The notes beneath the pieces are model-generated. The model ran no database searches. It was not told where the DNA came from and saw only the letters and a program-made list of their open reading frames with translations. Positions 53,639 through 62,253 of a stretch of DNA of 64,000 nt are shown here, piece after piece; the first letter of the stretch is position 1, and every line of letters begins with the position of its first letter. The DNA is from Bin52 sp965243345 (GTDB lineage Bacteria; Pseudomonadota; Alphaproteobacteria; Thalassobaculales; Thalassobaculaceae), in contig CBDEUR010000003.1 in assembly GCA_965243345.1 (NCBI GenBank), forward strand, positions 2,604,001 through 2,668,000, read 5' to 3'. Position numbers and translations under genes: made by a program.

Positions 53639-53808
53639 GGGCGATACTCCTTCCACCTGTCCCGGCACTGCAGGTTCAGCGCAGCGGCGCGTCAATCGGC
53701 TTGCCTCGGCAACGGCGCTTCGCAGGAAGGCGCTGCCCCACCCCTCCGGCACCGCCGGTTTGCAACGGGCGGGCTCCGCATCGCCGCGGCCGGTCGCGCC
53801 GGCGCCCA

Positions 53809-53838
53809 TTGAAGCCGCGCCCGCGATCCCGGTATACT
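53809..53838 (+). promoter_or_regulatory. Probable sigma-70-type promoter of erpA-xth
   Basis: TTGAAG (53809-53814) and TATACT (53833-53838) are separated by 18 bp, a near-consensus pair. The start codon of erpA is 39 bp downstream, with CAGGAG at 53866-53871 as its ribosome binding site. No iron-responsive operator (IscR or Fur box) is obvious. Confidence 0.6.
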
Positions 53839-53876
53839 GTGGCTGTCATTCCCGTACGGAACAACAGGAGTGCACC

Positions 53877-54260
53877 ATGCCAGACGGCCATCCCGCATCC
53901 GCCCAGCCCTTCGACCTCACAGAGAGCGCGGCGCGGCGCGTCAGCGTGCTGCTGCGCGACGAACAGGCCGCCGGCGACGACGGTGCACCCGTGTACATGC
54001 GGGTCTCGGTGGAAGGCGGCGGGTGTTCGGGGTTCCAGTACAACTTCTCGCTTGATGCCCGGCGCGAGGCCGACGACCTCGCCTTCGAACGCGACGGCGT
54101 CACCGTCCTGGTGGACCCCGTGTCGCTCGACCTGGTCCACGGCGGCGTGCTCGACTACGTGGAGGAGCTGATCGGGTCGTATTTCCAGGTCACCAATCCG
54201 AATGCGGCGTCGTCATGCGGATGCGGGACCTCGTTCTCGATCAGGGACCCGGAGGAGTGA
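53877..54260 (+). CDS. erpA: Iron-sulfur cluster insertion protein ErpA (A-type carrier)
   Basis: This 127-residue A-type carrier passes Fe-S clusters to target proteins. The three cluster cysteines are in GGGCSGFQYNF and in SSCGCGTSFSI near the C-terminus, the standard C-x(n)-CGC pattern. It begins with a hydrophilic N-terminal extension of about 12 residues. The xth start overlaps its stop by 4 bp. The gene is preceded by a promoter at 53809-53838. Confidence 0.95.
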   Translation: MPDGHPASAQPFDLTESAARRVSVLLRDEQAAGDDGAPVYMRVSVEGGGCSGFQYNFSLDARREADDLAFERDGVTVLVDPVSLDLVHGGVLDYVEELIGSYFQVTNPNAASSCGCGTSFSIRDPEE

Positions 54261-55027
54261 AGGCAGCCACCTGGAACGTCAACTCGATCCGCGCCCGGCT
54301 CCCGAACCTCCTCGACTGGCTCGACCAGGCCCGGCCCGACGTCGTGATGCTGCAGGAAACCAAGACGGTCGACGAGGCCTTCCCGCGCCTGGAGATCGAA
54401 GACCGCGGCTACAACGTCGCGGTTCACGGCCAGAAGAGCTACAACGGTGTTGCCATCCTCTCGAAAGACCCGCTCGAGGATGTCGAGGCGGGGCTTCCGG
54501 GCGACGATGACGATGCCCAGGCCCGCTATCTCGAGGCCACTGTCGGACCGGTGCGGTTCGCCTCGATCTACCTGCCGAACGGCAACCCGATCGGCACCGA
54601 CCGGTTTTCCTACAAGCTCGGGTGGATGGACCGCCTGATCGACCGGGCCCGCGCCCTGCTCGAACTCGAGATGCCGGTGGTGCTCGCCGGTGACTACAAC
54701 GTGGTGCCGGGCGACGACGACGTGCACGATCCCGCGGCCTGGGCCGACGATGCGCTGTGCCAGCCGGAGTCGCGCTCGCGGTTCCGCCAGATCCTCAATC
54801 TCGGCTACATGGACGCGTTCCGGGTGTTCGACGACACACCGCATCGCTACAGCTTCTGGGACTACCAGGGCGGAGCGTGGCACAAGGATCACGGCGTGCG
54901 CATCGATCACCTGCTGGTCTCGCCCTGGGCCACCGACCGGTTGCTCGGCGCCGGGATCGACACCGCCCCGAGGGGCAGGCCGAAGGCCTCCGACCATACG
55001 CCGGTCTGGCTCGAGATCGACGCCTGA
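54257..55027 (+). CDS. xth: Exodeoxyribonuclease III
   Basis: This 256-residue AP endonuclease/3'-5' exonuclease of base excision repair begins VKAATWNVNSIRARLPNLLDW. Catalytic blocks are VMLQETKTVDEAFPRL (Glu), LAGDYNVVPGDDDV (Asp-x-Asn) and KASDHTPVWLEID (Asp-His). The GTG start overlaps the erpA stop as GTGA and has GGAGG immediately before it, so translation is coupled to erpA. The xth-erpA pairing is common in alphaproteobacteria. Confidence 0.95.
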   Translation: MKAATWNVNSIRARLPNLLDWLDQARPDVVMLQETKTVDEAFPRLEIEDRGYNVAVHGQKSYNGVAILSKDPLEDVEAGLPGDDDDAQARYLEATVGPVRFASIYLPNGNPIGTDRFSYKLGWMDRLIDRARALLELEMPVVLAGDYNVVPGDDDVHDPAAWADDALCQPESRSRFRQILNLGYMDAFRVFDDTPHRYSFWDYQGGAWHKDHGVRIDHLLVSPWATDRLLGAGIDTAPRGRPKASDHTPVWLEIDA

Positions 55028-55137
55028 CCCCGCAAACGGCGGTTTCTGGCAAGAATCGTGACGGACCGGAAACAGCAGCAACACCCGTTCGTCATGCACA
55101 AGCGGAATAACAGGCCCTGCGTCGGAGGGTGTTCCGC

Positions 55138-56301
55138 ATGTCGAATCTCGATGTCAGCGCGATCATGGCGGGCCTCACCGCCCCGGCCGAAACCAGACGG
55201 GGGCTGCCCAACGCCTGCTACCGCGACCCCGAGGCCCACCTGCTCGAGGCGCGCTCGCTGTTCGCACGCACCTGGACCTGCATCGGGGTCGGGGCCGACA
55301 TTCCCGAGCCCGGCGATGTCCGTCCGGTGGAACTCGCCGGCATGCCGCTGGTGCTGGTGCGGGACCGCACCGGGGCAATCAACGGGTTTCACAACGTGTG
55401 CAGTCACCGCGGCGTGCTTCTGGTCACGGGGCCGGAACGTCACCGCAGTTCGCTGCGCTGCCCCTACCATTCCTGGACCTACGGTCTCGACGGCCGGCTG
55501 GTGCGCACGCCGCATGCCGGCGGCTGGAACCTGGACAGCTGCCCGGCTCTGGAGAAATCGGATCTCGGCCTCACCCCGGTCCGGCTCGAGGTGTGGAACG
55601 ACCTGATCTTCGCGGACCTCTCGGGCAGCGCGGAGCCACTGTCGACATTCCTCGGACCGCTTGACGAGCGCTGGTCCGGCTACGAGATGTCACGGCTGCG
55701 CCACGCGGCCAGCTGGGAGCTCGAGCTCGCCGCCAACTGGAAGCTCGCGATCGAGAACTACCTCGAGTCGTACCACCTGCCGTGGATCCACCCGAACCTG
55801 ACCTCGCGCTCGCCGTTGGAGAACCATCACCAGGTCGTCGTCTGCGACCGGGTCTACGGCCAGGTCACGTCAGAATTCTCGGCCCTGTCCTCGGGCGAGG
55901 CGCCGTTCACCCCGTTTCCGGGCCTGACACCCGAACAGCAGCGGTCCGGCGAGTACCCGCTGGTGTTTCCCAACCTGCTGCTGGGCCTCCAGCCCGACCA
56001 TTTCTACGCCATCATCATCGACCCGCTCGCGCCCGACCGCACCCGCGAGCGCATCCACCTGTACCTGGTCGGCGACCGGCCGGACCGCGAGGACCACGAC
56101 CGGGCGGTGGCACAGCTGGTCGACACCTGGAAACTGGTGTTTGCGGAGGATGTCGGCGTGGTCGAACTCATGCAGTCCGGGCGCCGGTCGGATGCGTTCG
56201 CCGGCGGTATCCTGACCGAGGCACACGACCGGCTCACGCACCGCTTCATGGTCGCGGTGGCCAGGGCCCTCGCATCGGGCACCGGAACCGGGGGACATTG
56301 A
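55138..56301 (+). CDS. Rieske non-heme iron oxygenase, GbcA-like alpha subunit
   Basis: This 387-residue aromatic-ring-hydroxylating-dioxygenase-type oxygenase has the Rieske [2Fe-2S] ligands as C88-x-H90 (NVCSHRG) and C108-x2-H111 (LRCPYHSW). The mononuclear iron site is in NYLESYHLPWIHPN (His213, His218). The layout resembles the single-component choline-, betaine- and proline-betaine-type Rieske monooxygenases. The ATG at 55138 has GGAGGG 8 bp upstream. A deacylase gene follows after 171 bp. No dedicated ferredoxin or reductase gene is near. The substrate could be a quaternary amine, but this is inference. Confidence 0.88.
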   Translation: MSNLDVSAIMAGLTAPAETRRGLPNACYRDPEAHLLEARSLFARTWTCIGVGADIPEPGDVRPVELAGMPLVLVRDRTGAINGFHNVCSHRGVLLVTGPERHRSSLRCPYHSWTYGLDGRLVRTPHAGGWNLDSCPALEKSDLGLTPVRLEVWNDLIFADLSGSAEPLSTFLGPLDERWSGYEMSRLRHAASWELELAANWKLAIENYLESYHLPWIHPNLTSRSPLENHHQVVVCDRVYGQVTSEFSALSSGEAPFTPFPGLTPEQQRSGEYPLVFPNLLLGLQPDHFYAIIIDPLAPDRTRERIHLYLVGDRPDREDHDRAVAQLVDTWKLVFAEDVGVVELMQSGRRSDAFAGGILTEAHDRLTHRFMVAVARALASGTGTGGH

Positions 56302-56472
56302 CAGCGGGCGCGGCGTTGCGCCACCTTGGCCGGGAGCGAGACCGCACCAGAGACCGGGCCGGGGTTCCATGCCGCTACGCAGCACCGTCGCCGGAGTGCC
56401 GGTCGACCCGGCCCCGGCCTTGCGGCCCGGGGTGCGCCTCCTGCACCGCGTCAGCCGCGAGCCCGGAGCCAC

Positions 56473-57438
56473 ATGACCACTCCCCCGCCCGGTCGCACCG
56501 ACCTGCGGCCCTACCCGGTCGAAATAGCGCCCCCGGACCTGTCGGCTTACCGTTCCGGCAATACCGGCGTTGACTACTTCACCACCCTGGCGGCACCACA
56601 GCCCGGACCCCACGTGATGGTGACCGCGCTGATGCACGGCAACGAACTGTGCGGTGCCGTGGTGCTCGACCGGCTGCTGCGGGACGGTTTCCGGCCAGAC
56701 CGCGGCCGGCTGACCCTGGGTTTCTGCAACGTCGCGGCCTACCTGCAGTTCGACCCGGACCGCCCGACGCTGAGCCGCTACGTCGACGAGGACCTCAACC
56801 GGGTATGGGACGAGGCGGTTCTGGACAACAACCGCACCAGCCCGGAACTGGAGCGCGCGAGGGAGATCCGCCCGCTCCTCGATGATGTCGACATGCTGCT
56901 CGACATCCACTCGATGCAGCACCCCACCGAACCGCTGATGCTGGCCGGACCACTCGACAAGGGACGCCGGCTGGCCGAGAGCGTCGGGGTGCCGGCCACG
57001 ATCGTGCTCGACGCCGGCCACGCGGCGGGTCGACGCATGCGCGACTACGGACGGTTCGGGGACCCGGAAGCCTCCGGGGCGGCGCTGCTGGTCGAGTGCG
57101 GCCAGCACTGGGCCGCCACGAGCGTGACCGTCGCCCGGGAGACCCTGGTGCGGTTCCTGGCCGCGGCCGGCGTTGCCGCACAGGACCGGTTCGACCCGGT
57201 CGCGTGTCCGGAGCAGACCGTGATCGAGGTGACCCACCCGGTCACGGTGAAGACCAACCGGTTCCGGTTCACCCGCAGCTATCTCGGCATGGAGATCATC
57301 GAGAAGGCGGGCACCGTGATCGGTCATGACGGTGACGAGGAGATTTGCACCCCGCATGACCGTTGCGTGCTGATCATGCCTTCGCGCCGGCTTGGCCGGG
57401 GCCAGACCGCGGTGCGGCTGGGCCGCATCATTGGCTGA
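56473..57438 (+). CDS. Succinylglutamate desuccinylase/aspartoacylase family protein
   Basis: This 321-residue zinc-dependent M14-like deacylase has the metal-binding HxxE of TALMHGNELCGAVVL (His about 55, Glu about 58) and a third ligand in LLLDIHSMQHP. SRYVDEDLNRVWDE provides the conserved Arg/Asn region, and EIIEKAGTVIGHDGDEEI forms the C-terminal beta domain. Members hydrolyse N-acyl amino acids such as N-acetyl- or N-succinyl-amino acids. The ATG at 56473 follows CGGAG. It overlaps the next gene by about 8 bp and follows the Rieske gene on the same strand, so a shared catabolic path is plausible. Confidence 0.86.
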   Translation: MTTPPPGRTDLRPYPVEIAPPDLSAYRSGNTGVDYFTTLAAPQPGPHVMVTALMHGNELCGAVVLDRLLRDGFRPDRGRLTLGFCNVAAYLQFDPDRPTLSRYVDEDLNRVWDEAVLDNNRTSPELERAREIRPLLDDVDMLLDIHSMQHPTEPLMLAGPLDKGRRLAESVGVPATIVLDAGHAAGRRMRDYGRFGDPEASGAALLVECGQHWAATSVTVARETLVRFLAAAGVAAQDRFDPVACPEQTVIEVTHPVTVKTNRFRFTRSYLGMEIIEKAGTVIGHDGDEEICTPHDRCVLIMPSRRLGRGQTAVRLGRIIG

Positions 57439-58579
57439 CCGGGAGGAACCGGCCTCCGATACCGTATCGGACCGGCGCGGCGGCGAGCAGCTCACCACCG
57501 GCCGGACCGGCGGCTCGTTGCTGCTGGCCATCGGCATCGGCGCCGCCGGGGGCACCGTCTTCGCCCTGCTCAAGCTGCCCCTGCCGTGGATGCTCGGCGC
57601 CATGGTGTTCGTGACCGTTGCCTCGATCGCGGGGGCACCGGTCCGCCTGCCCCACATGCTGCGCCAGTGCATGGTCGTGTTCATAGGCACCATGCTCGGA
57701 AGCCAGTTCACGCCCGAGCTGCTCGACCGGGTCGGAGAATGGATGGTCTCGGTCGGCGGGCTGCTGGTCTACGGCATCGCGGCGATGACGCTGGTGCTGG
57801 GCTATCTGCGCCGGTTTGGCGGCTACGATCCGGTCACCGCCTACTTTGCGTCGGCGCCGGGCGGACTCAACGACATGACCATCATCGGCCGCGACATGGG
57901 CGGTGACGACCGGGTCATCGCGCTGACCCAGGCCTCGCGCATCCTGCTGGTGGTTCTGACCATCCCGGTCCTGTTCCGGATCTTCGGCGGCTACGAGCCT
58001 CCCGAGGGGCTGATCGCGGACGGGCCGGGCTTCGGCGACCTGCCGCTCGCGGAATGGGGCATGCTGCTCGGCTGTGCGCTGCTCGGCCCGGCAATCGCCC
58101 GGGCCTGCCGGCTCCCGGCCGCCTTCCTGCTCGGGCCGTTGCTGCTCAGCGCTGCCACCCATATCGCGGGATGGAGTGACGCAACGCCCCCGGTCGTCCT
58201 GGTGGCGGCCGCCCAGGTCGTGCTCGGAACCGCGGTGGGATGCCGGTTTGCCGGAACCGGATACGCCGAGGTGCTCCGCATCCTGCGGACCTCGCTCGGG
58301 TCCGCCTTCCTGCTGATCTCAACCGCCACCGGTTTCGGATTGCTGGTCGCCGAACTCACCGGGCTTCCCTGGTACGTGGTCACCCTGGCCTACGCGCCCG
58401 GCGGACTGGCGGAGATGAGCCTGGTCGCGCTCGGCATCGGGCAGGACGTCGCCTTCGTGGCCACCCATCACCTGTGCCGCATCGGGATGATCGTATTGCT
58501 GGCGCCGCTCGGCTTCCGGCTGATCCGGCGCGCCTTCGCGGCCCGCGGCGATGAAACCGTCAATCGCAGCCCAGGCTGA
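57431..58579 (+). CDS. AbrB-family membrane protein
   Basis: This protein of about 382 residues has two homologous halves of several membrane helices each (PF05145-like, the AbrB duplicated membrane domain). Typical blocks are PLPWMLGAMVFVTVASI, SAPGGLNDMTIIGRDMGGDDRVIALTQASR in half one and YAPGGLAEMSLVALGIGQDVAFVATHHLCR in half two, quoted in part. The transported or sensed molecule is unknown. The TTG at 57431 is the least bad start; another TTG lies at 57392 and no ATG or GTG fits. Its last 261 bp overlap the antisense hydrolase gene. Confidence 0.85.
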   Translation: MADREEPASDTVSDRRGGEQLTTGRTGGSLLLAIGIGAAGGTVFALLKLPLPWMLGAMVFVTVASIAGAPVRLPHMLRQCMVVFIGTMLGSQFTPELLDRVGEWMVSVGGLLVYGIAAMTLVLGYLRRFGGYDPVTAYFASAPGGLNDMTIIGRDMGGDDRVIALTQASRILLVVLTIPVLFRIFGGYEPPEGLIADGPGFGDLPLAEWGMLLGCALLGPAIARACRLPAAFLLGPLLLSAATHIAGWSDATPPVVLVAAAQVVLGTAVGCRFAGTGYAEVLRILRTSLGSAFLLISTATGFGLLVAELTGLPWYVVTLAYAPGGLAEMSLVALGIGQDVAFVATHHLCRIGMIVLLAPLGFRLIRRAFAARGDETVNRSPG

Positions 58580-59473
58580 GGCCCGGACCGCATCGATCTC
58601 GGACAGGATTTCGTGCCGTGAGCCGGCCACGACCCTCAGTTCGCCACCACGCAGGCGCCGGCAGAGCCGGTGCTGTGCCCGGTTGGAGACGATCCGGTCC
58701 GCTCCTGCCTGCAGGATCAGCACCGGTACGCCCGGATCCACGGGTTCGCGACCAAGCGCGGCGACGGAGGCATAGGCGGCGGCAAGCCAGCCGTAGGTCA
58801 GGCCGACGATGGCCAGCCGCGGATCATGCTCGACCAGGGAAAGGGTGCGGCGGAACCGGCGCCGGTCACGGGTCAGCCGGTTCCCCTCGAACCGGCCCCG
58901 TCGGGGAGTGAAGGCAACCAGGTGACGCGACAGGCCGAGGGCAACCGCGAGCCGGACCAGCAACCGCATCACCCTGCCCCCGATCCCGTCAGGCAGGATG
59001 TCGACCATCGGCGAGAGCAGGATCAGCCGGTCGGGACGGACCCGGTGCGCCGCACGCAGGGCCAGGTGTCCGCCCATGGAATGCCCCATCAGGAACAGGC
59101 GCCGGCCATCGCGCACTGCGAACCGGCTTGCCCGCAGGATGCCGTCGAGATCGGCAAGGTGGTCATCCATCGCCTCGACATGGACCAGCCCCGGGTCGGG
59201 GAGCGCGCGGTCCGAAAGCCCCTGCCCGCGCCAGTCCAGGCACAGCACCTCGTGCCCGCGCGCCTGCAGCTCGCCGATCGTCTCCAGGTACTTCTCGATG
59301 AACTCGCTGAAGCCCGGAAGCAGGACGGTCCGCGGTCCCTCCGGACCGGACGGGCGCGGCGGAAAGACGGCATAGCGCAGCCGGGTCCCGTCAAGGGCGG
59401 TCCAGCGGTGCTCGATACCCCGGTGATCGCGGATCGCGGGAACGCCGGACGGGGGTGCGGGGCGTGCGGTCAT
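58319..59473 (-). CDS. Alpha/beta hydrolase (lysophospholipase PldB-like)
   Basis: The 384-residue reading frame encodes a serine hydrolase fold. The nucleophile elbow is LMGHSMGGHLALRAA, the acid is in LILQAGADRIVS and the histidine in VVAGSRHEILSE, together a full triad; LCLDWRGQGLSDR fits monoglyceride-lipase and lysophospholipase groups. The conserved fold ends near residue 305; the remaining 80 residues run antisense through the 3' end of the AbrB-like gene and look like read-through to the first stop. The ATG overlaps the potA stop by 4 bp (ATGA), so it is the last gene of the polyamine-type transporter operon. Confidence 0.88.
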   Translation of the reverse strand: MTARPAPPSGVPAIRDHRGIEHRWTALDGTRLRYAVFPPRPSGPEGPRTVLLPGFSEFIEKYLETIGELQARGHEVLCLDWRGQGLSDRALPDPGLVHVEAMDDHLADLDGILRASRFAVRDGRRLFLMGHSMGGHLALRAAHRVRPDRLILLSPMVDILPDGIGGRVMRLLVRLAVALGLSRHLVAFTPRRGRFEGNRLTRDRRRFRRTLSLVEHDPRLAIVGLTYGWLAAAYASVAALGREPVDPGVPVLILQAGADRIVSNRAQHRLCRRLRGGELRVVAGSRHEILSEIDAVRASAWAAIDGFIAAGREGAPDQPEAERRQQYDHPDAAQVMGGHEGDVLPDAERDQAHLRQSAGRVGQGDHVPGKPGEFGDQQSETGGG

Positions 59474-60543
59474 GACGCGAGCACCACCGCGCAGTCCTCC
59501 GGCCAGTCGAGCACGACCTCGGCTCCCGGACCCGGCAGCCGGTCCGCCGTGCGCGCCGCGTTGGCGCGCGACACCCTGACCAGTCCGTCCGGACCCGGCA
59601 TGCAGCGGACAAGGTAGAGCGAGAGGTCGCCGCGGTAGACGACCTCCTCGACCACCCCGGAAAGGCGCCCCGCCGGCGCGCCGCCGCGCGGTGCCATGGT
59701 GATCTTCTCCGGCCTGACCGCGATCCATACCCGGCCTGCGGCCCCGGTCCCGCGAGACCGGGCGGTGACGCCGGGGAACGGGTGTGCTGTCGCGGTGCCA
59801 TCGGCGTCGACCGTGGCCGGAAACAGGTTCACCTGGCCGATGAAGGTGGCAACGAACCGGTCGGCCGGCACCTCGTAGAGTTCGGCCGGGGGCGCCACCT
59901 GCCTGATGCGTCCGGTCTCCATCACGGCGACCCGGTCGGCCATGGAGAGCGCCTCCTCCTGGTCGTGGGTCACGATGATGAAGGTGATGCCGACCGTCTT
60001 CTGCAGCGAGACCAGCTCGAGCCGCATCTCGTCGCGGAGCCGGGCATCGAGGGCGGACAGGGGCTCGTCGAGCAACAGCACCCGCGGCCGCTTGACCAGC
60101 GCGCGGGCGAGCGCCACCCGCTGGGACTCGCCGCCCGAGAGCTGGTCCGGCATCCTCTCGCCATAGCCGGCGAGCCGGACCAGGCCGAGCGCCGCCTCGG
60201 CGCGCTCGTGCGCCTCGGCCCGGCCCGTGCCGGTCACGCGCAGGCCGTAGGCCACGTTGCTGCGCACCGACATGTGCGGAAACAGCGCGTAGGACTGGAA
60301 CACCATGTTGACCGGCCGGCGGTTGGCCGGTGTGCGGCCCACGTCGATCCCGTCGATGAAGACCGAGCCCCGGTCCGGATGCTCGAGCCCGGCCATGATG
60401 CGCAGCAGCGTCGACTTGCCGCAGCCGGACGGCCCGAGCAGGGCGAAGAACTCCCCGGGCTCGACCCGCAGCGAGACCTCGGCAAGCGCGGTCACCACCC
60501 CGAACCGCTTGCAGATCCCGTCGACCCTGACAGCCTCGGTCAT
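59470..60543 (-). CDS. potA: Polyamine-type ABC transporter ATPase
   Basis: This 357-residue ATPase has Walker A GPSGCGKSTLLRIMAGLE, VFQSYALFPHMSVRSNVAYGL (Q-loop and family block), signature QLSGGESQRVALARALV, Walker B VLLLDEPLSALD, and the switch IVTHDQEEALSMADR. The C-terminal TOBE region includes VWIAVRPEKITMAP. The NVAYGLR context and neighbours place it in the spermidine/putrescine group. Its ATG overlaps the permease stop and its stop overlaps the hydrolase start. Confidence 0.94.
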   Translation of the reverse strand: MTEAVRVDGICKRFGVVTALAEVSLRVEPGEFFALLGPSGCGKSTLLRIMAGLEHPDRGSVFIDGIDVGRTPANRRPVNMVFQSYALFPHMSVRSNVAYGLRVTGTGRAEAHERAEAALGLVRLAGYGERMPDQLSGGESQRVALARALVKRPRVLLLDEPLSALDARLRDEMRLELVSLQKTVGITFIIVTHDQEEALSMADRVAVMETGRIRQVAPPAELYEVPADRFVATFIGQVNLFPATVDADGTATAHPFPGVTARSRGTGAAGRVWIAVRPEKITMAPRGGAPAGRLSGVVEEVVYRGDLSLYLVRCMPGPDGLVRVSRANAARTADRLPGPGAEVVLDWPEDCAVVLAS

Positions 60544-61370
60544 GGCGCCGCTCCGGGCCGGGTCCGGTTCTGCAGCCACATGGCCACCACCGTCACCGTG
60601 ATCGTGACCACGATCAGCACCGTGGAGGCGGCATTGACCTCCGGCGTCACCGAGAAGCGGACCATCGAGTAGATCTTCACCGGGAGGGTCACGGTGTCCG
60701 GCCCGGACGTGAAGAAGGTGATGACGAAATCATCGAGCGACAGCGTGAACGCGAGCAACGCGCCGGCGACCAGGCCGGGGCGCATGTGCGGCAGGATCAC
60801 GTCGCGCACCACCGCCCATTCGCCGGCGCCGAGGTCGCGCGCGGCCTCGGCCAGTTCGCCGTTGAAGCGGGACAGGCGGGCGCGCACCACCACGGCGACG
60901 AAGGGAAAGCAGAAGCTGATGTGGGCGATGGTGATCCGCGACAGGCTGATCGGCCACGGCAGGTCGCCCGGCCAGCCGATCCGCGCGAAGAACACCAGCA
61001 TCGCGACCCCCATGCAGATTTCCGGGATGACGATCGGCAGCATCACCACACCCTCGCACAGCGGCTTCAGGCGAAACCGGAACCGCCACAGCGCATAGGC
61101 GGTCATGGCCCCGAGCAGCGTACTCACGACGGTGGCCGCCAGCGCGATCAGCAGGGAATTGCCGAAGGCCTCGACCAGGCCGTCATTCGCCATCGCCCGC
61201 TCGTAGTAGCGGGTCGTGAACCCGCGCCAGACGATGTTGCGGCGGCTGTCATTGAACGAGTAGGCGACCAGGGTTGCAATCGGCGCGTACAGGAACACGA
61301 AGGTCGCAAGCAGGACCAGCCTGATCCAGGCACGGCGCGTGAACTCCAGCGGACCGGGAGGGATCCTCAT
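60540..61370 (-). CDS. potC: Polyamine-type ABC transporter permease (PotC type)
   Basis: This 276-residue permease has about six helices. The ATPase-coupling EAA motif is ELAEAARDLGAGEWAVVRDVILPHMRPG. SFNDSRRNIVWRGFTTRYYERA is a PotC-typical periplasmic stretch. MRFSVTPEVNAAST-like residues occur near the C-terminus. It overlaps potB and potA by 4 bp each (ATGA). PotB and PotC together form the inner-membrane channel. Confidence 0.93.
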   Translation of the reverse strand: MRIPPGPLEFTRRAWIRLVLLATFVFLYAPIATLVAYSFNDSRRNIVWRGFTTRYYERAMANDGLVEAFGNSLLIALAATVVSTLLGAMTAYALWRFRFRLKPLCEGVVMLPIVIPEICMGVAMLVFFARIGWPGDLPWPISLSRITIAHISFCFPFVAVVVRARLSRFNGELAEAARDLGAGEWAVVRDVILPHMRPGLVAGALLAFTLSLDDFVITFFTSGPDTVTLPVKIYSMVRFSVTPEVNAASTVLIVVTITVTVVAMWLQNRTRPGAAP

Positions 61371-62227
61371 GGGACGGACGGTCGGCGGACGGACAGTGAC
61401 CTGAGCGCGAGCGCGCCGAAGGTGACGTACATGAGCAGGAACGAGAGCGCGGCGCCGAACGGCCAGTCGTTGGCACTCTTGAACTGCCGCTCGATGACGT
61501 TGGCGATCATCTGGCTGTCGGGGCCGCCGAGCAGGTCCGGCGTCAGGTAGGATCCAAGCGCCGGAACGAAGACCAGCAGCGATCCGGACACGATCCCCGG
61601 CACCGCGAGCGGCAGGATGATGGTGACGCACACCCCCAGGTGCCCGGCGCCAAGATCCGCCGCGGCCTCGACCAGGGACCGGTCGAGACGGTGGAGCGTG
61701 GCGTAGAGCGGCAGCACCATGAAGGGCAGGTGGACGTAGACCAGCCCGGCGACGACCGCCCCGTTGGTGTAAAGCAGTGACAGCGGCTCGAACGGCAGGC
61801 CGAACAGCTCCGCCGTCCACCCCAGGGTGGCATTGACATGGCCGCGGGTCCGCAGCACGGCGATCAGCGCGTAGGTGCGGATCAGCAGGTTGGTCCAGAA
61901 CGGCAGGATCACGAGCAGCAGCAGCAGCGGTCGCCAGCGCGCCGGCGCGAACACGATTCTCAGGGCCACCGGCAGCCCGGCCGCGAGGCAGATCACGGTG
62001 GTGAGCGCGGCGATCCACAGGCTCTTGCCGACGATGCCGAGATAGAGGGGATCGAGCGCGCGGAGGTAGTTGTCGACGGTCCAGACGATGTCGACCGCGA
62101 CCAGTCCCTGCTTTTCCCCGAAACTCAGGACCCAGACGAAGGCGAGCGGCAGCAGGAAGAAGCCGGCAAGCCACAGGCCGGGTACGACGCCGGCAACCCG
62201 CTGCAGCAGTCCGGTGCCCGGTTTCAC
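61367..62227 (-). CDS. potB: Polyamine-type ABC transporter permease (PotB type)
   Basis: This 286-residue permease has six predicted helices and the EAA loop SLVEAAADLGAGHLGVCVTIILPLAVPG. PFWTNLLIRTYALIAVL and PALGSYLTPDLLGGPDSQMIANVI are characteristic of PotB. It follows potD by 26 bp and overlaps potC by 4 bp. Confidence 0.93.
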   Translation of the reverse strand: MKPGTGLLQRVAGVVPGLWLAGFFLLPLAFVWVLSFGEKQGLVAVDIVWTVDNYLRALDPLYLGIVGKSLWIAALTTVICLAAGLPVALRIVFAPARWRPLLLLLVILPFWTNLLIRTYALIAVLRTRGHVNATLGWTAELFGLPFEPLSLLYTNGAVVAGLVYVHLPFMVLPLYATLHRLDRSLVEAAADLGAGHLGVCVTIILPLAVPGIVSGSLLVFVPALGSYLTPDLLGGPDSQMIANVIERQFKSANDWPFGAALSFLLMYVTFGALALRSLSVRRPSVP

Positions 62228-62253
62228 TGCCGGCCGCGTCGCCGCCGGCCGGA

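Noticed and set aside
52913..53809. Long minus-strand frame covering the antitoxin region as one protein
   Set aside because: Only the DUF1778 section is protein-like, and it changes frame. The rest is Arg/Pro/Ser-rich noise.
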